NCBI GenBank assembly: GCA_019137255.1
Contig: WPDH01000033.1
Span: forward strand, 124,001-188,000
DNA from: Corinectria fuckeliana
Lineage: Eukaryota; Ascomycota; Sordariomycetes; Hypocreales; Nectriaceae
Direction of reading: 5' to 3'
Length of the DNA: 64,000 bases
In this document: positions 55,800-64,000 of the stretch, piece by piece
Layout of the letters: every line of letters starts with the position of its first letter
How positions within the stretch are numbered: position 1 is the stretch's first letter
Notes under the pieces: model-generated
What the model was told of the DNA's origin: nothing
Databases searched by the model: none
Seen by the model: the letters and a program-made list of their open reading frames with translations, nothing else
Translations under genes and position numbers: made by a program

Positions 55800-57841
55800 C
55801 ATAAGCGCCTCCTGGGGCTTGGAGTTCGGGCCACAGTTTTGGCGCTCTGGAAACAAACCTCACAGCCAGTTGTGGAGGGAGACGTCCTTGGGAGTAGGCT
55901 TAGTTCGGTTTTTCATGACCAAGTCGAGGCTGTGAACCAAGCCGTGCCCGAGGTAGAGTTGGTCAGAGCATTCTGTCCTGACACCTCTTTGAAAGAACTG
56001 GAGTCCGGCAGCGCATGCGTTATAGCAGAGAATGTTGCCCTTCTCGATGATCGGACAAACGACGGAACAGGCTCCGTTTCTCGAGCCTACCTTGGCCCTC
56101 TCGATGCGCATAGACTCTTTATAGAGCTGAAGAAGAGCGTGAGAGATCTGGTACAAGCACGACCAATTTTCGAGTCACTAATGCCACTTAGCGATTTTAC
56201 ATCAAAGAACACGAAGTGGAACACCACCTCCCGCGTTGAGGAACAAGGAGCCCGGTTGAATGCTGATCGCCGATTACTGTAAACAAGACTCCTCCGTGTT
56301 TTTCATCAACTTTCTTGCTTGCTGATCGTCGCTTAGATTTATCACAGACTTGAATCGCTGGACAATGATGGCTCTCATCTCCACAGTCTCGGCCCCTCAA
56401 CCCAGGGCACTGAGATATAGCTTTTATCGATACATGGCATTCGAAAGATTCATTAGTGCCGTGACTCCAGTGAGTTGCTGATTTCGCTTGGTTTCTCTAC
56501 TCTCCCTAACCTCGACGAGCACACTGGCTTTCCGACTTTCCAGCTGGCTTTCGACTTGCCCTTCTTCGCTTTGAGAACAACACCACGGGATAGAATATCC
56601 CAAGACCCCCGAGAAACGAAAGACACGGACGCTTTAAGGCAGGTCACAGATTTGGCTTTCTTTTTGAGGAGACCAAAAGGGTCCATGCTATTGGCAGAAA
56701 TCGACTACCTCTGCGAGGCTCAAATAACTGTTCTCATCACTGGCTCCGACGCTCGCAGATGGGTTGCATGCTGCTTCGTCGATATCTATTTCGATCCTGA
56801 AGAAACAATAGAGACCGTCGACGACTATGATGCCGAGCTCGTAACCGACGAGGACTCACAAGTATGTTTTCAGCCCGATCCTCTGGTAGCTGGGGAATTT
56901 GACGCAAACATTCCGATCCTATGTCCTCGGGAGTACTTCCTGTTTGTTCTGCAACGTAGATTGCAGCAGATCACATACGAATGGCACGATTTGGTGAGGA
57001 GACTACGGGCCCGGATTAGCGCATACTTAAGAGTAACGCGACCAAATGTTAACAAACCGCCAGATCAACTCCTGTCCAATCACAATGACAGATACATCAT
57101 CTTCTCCGGATTCCGATGATGCCCCCTCGGTGAAGTGCTCCCGCGACTGGGCCGTCCGGACAAGAAGGGTTTTACGTCAGCTGATCCAGAACTTGACTAC
57201 AATAGTCAACTACTGGGACTCTTTTAACGCAGATTATGTGCTCGGCCCAACGCATGGGCATTCGGCAATGTGCATTCCCCCGATCCGGGCCAATTTCAAG
57301 CAGCTGGGCATCTTTTTACAAGAACTTGATTTCCTCCGCCAGGTCTGCGACGACTACAATGATGGCGTAAGCTATGATTTTCGGAAACCACCCATGTCAC
57401 TGTAGACTAACCAGTTACTGAACAGCTTTCGTTTCATTTGAATCATGAAGATACCCGTGATGCCAAGGTCCAGGCTCGTATAGCCGGGTTTGGGCAAATC
57501 ATGACGGTCGTCATGTTGTGCGTAAGTGAGTGAGACTCGGAACCTCCTGTCAACGAATGGCACACTCCCCAGTTGTCTCATTCAGTCTTCAGGTCTTCTC
57601 CCCAATTGCCCTTGCAGCTAGCATACTCTCAATGCAGGAAACCGCTATTCCACCGCCGCTGCAAGCAAACAGTACCTCGTTCCTCGCGCTGACCATCATT
57701 CTTCTGGTCATGGTATGGACAGCTGTCGGAGCTATGCTGAACTGGGGGCGAATCAAGCAAGGCATGAGAAGTTTCTTCAGGCCAGCCTTGTCCGCCCCTG
57801 GTAGTTATGAAGAACAACAAGAGGAAGGTTTGGAGAAATGA
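55800..57841 (+). CDS. CorA-like membrane protein, at least six exons, 5' end unresolved
   Basis: Exons ..-56278, 56337-56469, 56520-56993, 57064-57366, 57426-57521 and 57593-57841 all join in phase, giving about 565 residues from 55839. The frame is open back to 55800 but has no ATG there, so a further 5' exon is expected. Segments such as RRLIFITDLNRWTMMAL, FYRYMAFERFI and the helical HLNHEDTRDAKVQARIAGFGQIMTVVML match a fungal family usually annotated as CorA-like Mg2+-transporter proteins. Two C-terminal membrane helices follow (FSPIALAASIL and FLALTIILLVMVWTAVGAML) with SMQETAIPP between; the GMN motif of true CorA is absent, so ion transport is uncertain. The junction at 56994-57063 is the least secure. 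Confidence 0.65.
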
Positions 57842-59582
57842 AGTAGGAATCCTTTCGCCTTGGAAGCGGAGTCAGTTTGAGGCTCCGAACTTTGGGGCTT
57901 TATGAGAGGTTACAAATGACGCAATATTATTGTCGTGCGCTGGTGGGTCCTTACAGTCGTAGTAAATGGTACTTCCGACAGGACAAAGAAAGAGGGAAAA
58001 CATCTCGTAGTAGTTTCATAGAGAACACTTCATGATCGTGTTTTAGTCTAGTAACTTGTCAATATAGTTCTCGCTGTAAGCCGAGCCGAAGTGTGACTGA
58101 CTGTGGGAGATTATGACACAATCAACTTTTGCTGCATGCACAGCAAATACATTTTGATATGGGGACTAAGGCATGCTGCCCACGCCACGCAAATCAGCCC
58201 ATCATAAAGTAGTACTTCGGGAGACGTTAGATTTGAATGTCAGGGGAGGCTAGGCTTAGGGATATTGCTGAGGATGGAATTGGTCTATGGGTTGTAGTAA
58301 AGATATTGCCACCAAGATAAGTACGGCAGGTCATAACATAGATGCAGTTTTCTCAAGTATGCAACTCAAGCTCCACACTAGTGACGACACCCAACGGAGA
58401 AAAGTGTCACAGCACCCATACAGCTGTAGCAGATTCATATGAATACAGTCCACTCCCTTCCTACTTAGCTAGTGTCAGCACAGGATGAGTTGGATACGTA
58501 TTTCACATACATATTCTTGAAAGGGTTGTACATCCGATGTACAATGCCACCACCTGATATTTGGCTTCAATTTTGGGCAATGGCTCCCAATACATGGTAA
58601 TCAGCTGCATATTCCTCCGAACCTTCCCATGACTCAAGGATATCACCAGGGCATGCATTATTGGCCTTCCCTGTAGATGAAACTCTAAGGATAAGGAAAT
58701 GCCCAGCTCACGAGACCCACAGTTGATCAGCGGTTGCTGATGATTAGGTGGGGTGGGGTCACTTCTTGCGAGAGGTCTGGAAGGTGCCATTAGTTCCTAA
58801 CGTGCTGACGATGCCTAGCTGGTACAACTCAATTCACCTGCAGCCGTGGCTTCATCTTTGTAAAGGGTCACCCAGGGAGTTAATCATGCAGTCATTCGGG
58901 GGTTCCAGCTTCGTACAGTGTACACTAAGTCTGATAATGCAAAAGCAAACAGATGATAGGCCATGACAGATGACGAAAGAATCTCAAGCAGCCAAGTGGT
59001 AGTAAGGGTGTTTTTCTTCATTAATGTACGTCAGTAGTTAATATATGCATTACGCTTAATCACCTTCGTCCTCGTAATTTCTGGTAAAGAAACTACATTT
59101 GCATCAGCTAAGACAAGCCATTCAAATAGCACAATAGAAGTAGAACAAAAAGATGGAGTAGGGATTTATAAATTGCCAGGATATTAGGGCAATGTAATGC
59201 AAGGACTTCACGACGGTCACGCGTAACACACAATATTGTGGGACGCAAAACTAATACTGGCGTATAACATGGCATCAATGATGGCGATTATTATGCGTCT
59301 TTTGGAACATTCATATTAGTCTTGCTCTGTAATGCATGGCGACAAAAGGTACACGAGCTTCGAATGAGGCACACCTGTCATATTAGTAGGATGTGTTCAT
59401 CGTTCACACATCAGCTTTTGCCTTGGTGCCATGAAAGTTCTTCACGGTGTTTCAAGTACCCTATTGCAAGAACCCAAGCTCCGCAATTGTACGCAACCTA
59501 ACAACCAACCTATTGCTTGTAAATCTTCATCGGCAATGCATTAAAGAAGTTGAGGAACCTTTTTAAATAAGTGGCGAAATTT
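57842..59582. other. Gene-poor spacer
   Basis: 1.7 kb with only short ORFs lacking recognisable domains; it includes the 3' end of the mannitol dehydrogenase gene at the right. Confidence 0.5.
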
Positions 59583-60444
59583 CTACCGAACGGTGTAACC
59601 ACCGTCAATAACAATATCTGCGCCAGTGGTGTATGTGCTGGCATCGCTAATGAGGTAGACATAAGCTCCCTTGATCTCCCTTGCGTCTCCGTTACGTCCC
59701 ATGGGAATCATACTCCTCCATAGTTCTTGTGTGTCGGCATCAATGAAATCAGAGAGACCGGTGTCGATATAACCAGGAGAGATGCTGTTAACGCGGGCAA
59801 AGTCTCGCCACTCGTTGGCGAGAGAGCGAGCCAAGTGGATGCAGCCGGCCTTGGCGACGTTGTACGAAGTTTGCTCTTGGGGGAAGTTTGCGACATGGCC
59901 GGACATGGACGCGGTGATGACAAAAGACCCGTGGCCCTGCTTCTTGAAGAGGGCACCGACAGCTTTGGCGCAGTAGGCCGTGCCGTTGAGGTCGACTTGA
60001 ATAACGTGGTCCCAATCGGAGGAAGAGCCGTCGATGACACCCGAGTTCGCGGTAGCGCCAGCACTGTGACATCGTGGTTAGCCAAGGAGGTCCGTTGGTT
60101 TAATTTGTGCCATGGTAGACGTACTTAGCGACGAAACCGTCAATCTTTCCGAAATCTCCAACGACTTCGCCAACGAAACGCTCGACATCGTTGTAATCAG
60201 CAACGTTGAGCTTATACGCCTTGACCTTGACGCCGTAGTCGCGGATCAGCTCCTCGACGTTCTTATCGGCTCCCTCCTTGCGGGATGAATAGCTGATGGC
60301 GACGTCGGCGCCCATCTCGGCGCAACCGCGGGCGGCTTCGATGCCCATGCCGCGGGGTCCCGATGCGCCGGTGACGACGACGACCTTGCCCTTGAGGCTG
60401 AAGAGGTCATGGAGCTTGGTGGACTTGGGAACTGGCTGAACCAT
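59583..60444 (-). CDS. NADP-dependent mannitol 2-dehydrogenase (SDR)
   Basis: Exons 60444-60125 and 60063-59583 join in phase to 266 residues, the exact length of fungal NADP-mannitol dehydrogenases. The enzyme interconverts mannitol and fructose in the cytosol. The cofactor loop reads VTGASGPRGMGIEAA, a signature of this subgroup, followed by SYSSRKEGA where Ser/Arg accept the NADP phosphate. The catalytic residues lie in NAGATANSG, ITASMSGHVANFP (Ser) and YNVAK (YxxxK), then SPGYIDTGLSDF and the C-terminal TTGADIVIDGGYT. ATG 60444 (MVQPVP) was chosen over the in-frame 60534 because it gives the family length. Complete and very likely active. The SDR at 9699-10803 is a diverged relative. Confidence 0.94.
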
Positions 60445-62242
60445 GGCTGGCAACTTTTGGTATGTAACTGTTGAGGTGGGTTCGGTATGGAATGGACGAT
60501 GGAGGGACGAGATAAACTGGGGAGGGGGAAGCAAATGACGGGGACTGCCGAGAGCGCACAGCTGGCTTTAATACCTAGCACAAACGACGTCTCTCGGCAC
60601 GGGCGGGGAGAAGTACTCCGTAAACGGCATGGCCGCCAGCATAGCCAGCATAGCCAGCCAAGCGGGCAGAGTTGCGTGGAGGAAGTGGAGGTGGGTAGAT
60701 GGAGGGGGATAGGATGGATGGATCCGGTGATGTCATAAACACTGCCCAGAGCTGGTGCTATGATGCGAAGAGTTGAAGAGGGCCCGACTGGTGTCCGAGG
60801 CCAGAATCCCCAGGGCACTGATGCCGTCACGCCGTATAAATCACTCGGTGAAGCCCAGGTGGCTGCTGGTAAGCGAGCCGCCAGAACAGTCTTGACTGCA
60901 CTTCCGCAGTTGGCTGCAGCGGGGAAGAAGCAACAAGACATTGCAATAGCTACGGAACCCCTTAGTAGGTAGATACCGGTCTCTGTGTGAAGCACATGCA
61001 TGCCTGCCGTGTGGCAGGCATGGGTTCATCAGGTAGCATCGCCCGAACCCGGATTGGCGGGGGCGCATGAACCCCGAATTGGCGCGCAGGGCAGCAAAGA
61101 GGGGGCGGATCCCAAGGGATGGAAAGCAGACGCCACATGATAAGAGGATGCCCAGCCTGACGTAGAGCAGCCAGGGTTCGACGCTTATGTATCAGTCCTC
61201 GTACTTACGGCAGAGGGCTGAAATGTGAGACTAGATCAGGCTGGGCCGTTACGGTGACGACTTAGTCAGTTACTGGCTGTCCCGTCTTCTACCGTACCGC
61301 CTGCGAGTATAACGCTCAGTCCAGTCCCCGGTGTCTCCGACGTCCACCGGCCTACCCCTGCGGGTGACGGCCTGACGAGTAGATACAGTACTAGACTAGC
61401 ACCACCGTAACCAGCTTGGCTACTCCGACGGTGGCCGTAATTGCCTCGCCGAGCCCCCCCGAGCTAACTCAGCACACGATCGTGATCCCTGTACCCATGA
61501 ATCGCATCAGTAAGTCTCGGCCCTTGTCACGCCACGATCGGGGAAATGACCCGAATCGTGGATAATTGCTCTTGTTTCTGCATGATGCTTTCTGTCTTTT
61601 ACCTACCTTACGCGCTCCATCAAGGCCCAAAGATGGTTTCCACGTGACGTCATCTGCAAAGTGCCCCTCGATCCCATCATCTTGATTGTCGATGATGGTG
61701 TCCAAAATGGCGCAGACCAATATTCAACAGCAACCAGCCTAACCACCTCATTTGCTAAGCCACGAGTCTGCTCATTTACTAAGTACGAAGGCGATCGTGT
61801 GTAAATGGTTCCATTGACCACTTGAGGTCACAGAATGGCTGATGCCTTTCACATCATCTCACTGGCTCGCTTGTACGTACAGTCCGCTGGTCGTCAGCCT
61901 GCAACATGGACATGGTTCCAGGCTCCGGGTACGGGTAAAGGAGAGTCGCGAACGGTGACCGTCGGATTTTCTTGCCTAGAGACAGCTCCGTTTCCGGAAA
62001 GTCCAGCATTACACATGGCCGGTACTCAGAAACGGGTTTCCCTTGTGGTGGACATTGCGGGGTTAGCAAGTATTCGTACTTCGTACGCTTCCTGAATAAT
62101 CACAATGTGTCATCATTCCTGTAGTGTCACTTCTAACATGAAGCTGCATGAACCTGCATGAACCTGTCGTTGGAGATGGTGTTCCCCTTGCTTAGGTTCA
62201 AGTAAGCCTACTTGTATCACCATTAACCACTCGTACCTCCAC
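60445..62242. other. Intergenic; promoter of mannitol dehydrogenase at left
   Basis: 1.8 kb without a convincing gene. A perfect 10-bp stem with a 4-nt loop (catgcctgcc gtgt ggcaggcatg) lies at 60999-61022. A pyrimidine-rich stretch precedes the mannitol dehydrogenase start. Confidence 0.5.
60999..61022. repeat. Perfect short inverted repeat (stem-loop)
   Basis: Arms 60999-61008 and 61013-61022 are fully complementary with the loop gtgt. No gene end is adjacent, so a terminator role is not suggested. Confidence 0.7.
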
Positions 62243-64000
62243 TCACCACTCGTACCTCCATCTGACATCCTCATCTCCCTTCCAGTCCTTGACCTCCCCA
62301 ACATCAGTAATCTCCGGCGCAATCTCGGCCCTCCTCGCATTCTCCCTCTTCAGCCTCCATCCCAGCAAGCCCACCACCACCATGTTCGCAACCAGGTAGG
62401 CCAGTGCCATCGAGTGGCCGACGATAAATCGCGGCCCGTCGTCCGAGCGATACAGCTGCGTGCCCATCACTGCGCCAAGGTTGCCAATGCTGATCTGCAT
62501 CGCGTTGCCAATGGCGCGCTTCGTCTGCCCCGAGATGTTTATCGCCGGCCAGGAGAGCACAAGAGCAGAGGCCGGGTAGATGCCGGCAGCGGCAAAGAAC
62601 GTCCCGGCATATGAGAGTCCTGGCCGCCCGGTGGGATTGTTGTTGGCTAGCAGGAGGATGTACCCGATGGCAGCAACACCCGAGGACCCAGCAATGAAGA
62701 CGGCTCGCTTGCCAAGCCTCTCGGATGCAACAGCAACACCAAGTGTGGTTAGAAATGCAAGAGCGTATGGAGGAATGGTCAGAAGCTGGGCGACTGCTGC
62801 CTTATATCCAAGATCCTTGATGATGGTTGGCTGCCAATAGTTAGCAACCCCAGACATTCACCTAGACTGCATCAAACATACTAAGAAAAGAGACAGTGTG
62901 TAGAGAGGCAAGCTCATTGTGTGGAAGCCCAGCCCATAAAGCCAACAGTTCGGATCACGAATCGCTTGGGCCACTGCACTCCAGCTGAACTTTTCGTCGT
63001 GGGTGGAATCGCTATCCGCCGCCAGCCTCGCTTGGATGAATTTCCGTTCCGTATCTGTCAAAGATTTCGAGGAACCCGGGTAGTTTTCGATGAACCAGTA
63101 AGCTGCAAAGGCCACAAGGACCGTTGCAATTCCCTCCTGGAGCCGGTTAGTTGTGTTTCGACAGCAAAGGTTGCCGAATCTCACGAGAATAAAGATCCAC
63201 CGCCATCCGTTATCCCACACAACACCAGCCATCTTTCCGATTCCCTGTGAATGGCATTAGCACCACTTCAAGCCATGGAGCTCCGGGGTTGCCATACATA
63301 AGCGAGAATGCCTCCAAAAGCTCCTGCTAGCGATGCAGCGCTGAAGAACAGGGAGATGCGGTACTGTCTTTCACGACGCTTATACCACATCGAAAAGTAA
63401 AAGACCACGCCCGGGAAGAGCCCGCTTTCAGCGACTCCGAGAAAGAAACGAGCCACGAAGAAGCCTGTGAGGTTCTGGACTACACCTAGGAGCGTCGCAA
63501 CTACTCCCCAGGCGATCGTTAGCGTTGGGAGCCAAAGCCGAGGCGTAGTTCGCTTGAGAACGATGTTGCATGGGATCTAGGGGCTTTTCGTCAATACAGA
63601 GTCTCAAGAACCTGTAAGTCTTCAGACTAGGCGGATGGGCCCTGACCTCGAACAGGACGTAGCCAATAAAGTACAGCGTCAGTCCGGTTAGGTACTGATT
63701 GCCGGCTAACAGCCGTTTATCAGTAAAGCCTTCAGTTGAACCATGGGGTGGGGGCTTACTCATTCCAAGGTCGTCGACCATGCCTTCAATTCGTGCGTTT
63801 CCGACTAGAAAAAGGTCAGAAAGATATTATCTCCGGGACAATGGAAAGCCTCACCATTGCTGCGGTCCAGAAACGATAACAAATAGAGTACACCGACTGC
63901 GGGGAGTAGCTTGGCGTCGAGTTTACGTAGAAGAGATGCCTCGTTGATTTCTGCGTCTGGTGTGATGGTGTTGGAGCCATCGCTGAGGTCTGGAGTCGCC
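62243..64000 (-). CDS. MFS anion:cation symporter (TNA1/Dal5-like), start outside window
   Basis: Minus-strand exons >64000-63855, 63804-63760, 63705-63647, 63576-63298, 63244-63185, 63136-62882 and 62830-62243 join in phase; the first codons lie beyond the right edge. This is the ACS branch of the MFS, which includes nicotinate (Tna1), allantoate and biotin carriers of the plasma membrane. Signs are LLSFLDRSNVGNARI in helix 1, TLYFIGYVLFEIPCNIVLKR, ARFFLGVAESGLFPGV, FYFSMWYKRRERQYRI, and PTIIKDLGYKAAVAQLLTIPPY in the second half. The substrate is not readable; nicotinate would be interesting given the kynurenine genes 16 kb away. A 16-bp duplicate (accactcgtacctcca) spans the stop codon. Confidence 0.9.

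Noticed and set aside
1..64000. CRISPR arrays, rRNA genes, complete transposons
   Set aside because: None seen; expected for a fungal nuclear region apart from transposons, of which only possible relics were found.

Overview
The window is nuclear DNA from a filamentous ascomycete (Pezizomycotina, most likely Sordariomycetes). Short introns with GT..AG borders and CTAAC-like branch sites split most genes. The gene set is typical of such fungi: Zn2Cys6 regulators, MFS carriers, SDRs, a P450, an AA9 LPMO and a NACHT-ankyrin relic. I cannot name the species. All gene models below were spliced by hand, and phase was checked at every junction.

Left part (1-12.8 kb): a 960-residue protein of unknown function, an SDR, two decayed genes (a uridine-kinase-like P-loop kinase and an MFS carrier), a Zn2Cys6 regulator, a second SDR in four exons, and an F-box remnant running into AT-rich DNA. 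A 244-bp inverted-repeat element lies at 11.4-11.7 kb.

13.4-18.4 kb: a compact phenylacrylic-acid decarboxylation locus. It has a UbiX/PAD1 flavin prenyltransferase and a UbiD/FDC1 decarboxylase in divergent orientation, sharing a promoter with 18-bp CGG-containing tandem repeats, and beside them a Zn2Cys6 regulator placed like Aspergillus SdrA. The prenyltransferase makes the prenylated FMN that the decarboxylase needs.

19-28 kb: a flavin-binding split-barrel protein, a long gene-poor stretch and a small secreted helical protein. 28-36 kb: an intact family-2 polysaccharide synthase, a nine-exon sugar transporter divergent from a six-exon cytochrome P450, and an AA9 lytic polysaccharide monooxygenase with a C-terminal module. 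38-40 kb: a secreted solute-binding-like gene broken by one in-frame TAG.

40-50 kb: an unknown acidic-to-helical protein, a THYN1/EVE-domain protein with an 18-nt microexon, a divergent indoleamine 2,3-dioxygenase and kynureninase pair (tryptophan to kynurenine to anthranilate/3-hydroxyanthranilate, the NAD+ branch), and a Zn2Cys6 regulator.

50-58 kb is accessory, decayed sequence: a NACHT-ankyrin (NLR-type) pseudogene with tryptophan codons turned to stops and an interstitial telomere-like repeat, a hyaluronan-synthase-like fragment, and a CorA-like membrane protein with five consistent splice junctions. 59-64 kb: NADP-dependent mannitol dehydrogenase and, at the right edge, a TNA1-like MFS vitamin/anion transporter whose start lies outside the window.

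No clearly unprecedented system was found. The best leads are the PAD1-FDC1 promoter repeats, the single-stop solute-binding gene, and the NLR relic with a telomere-like insert.
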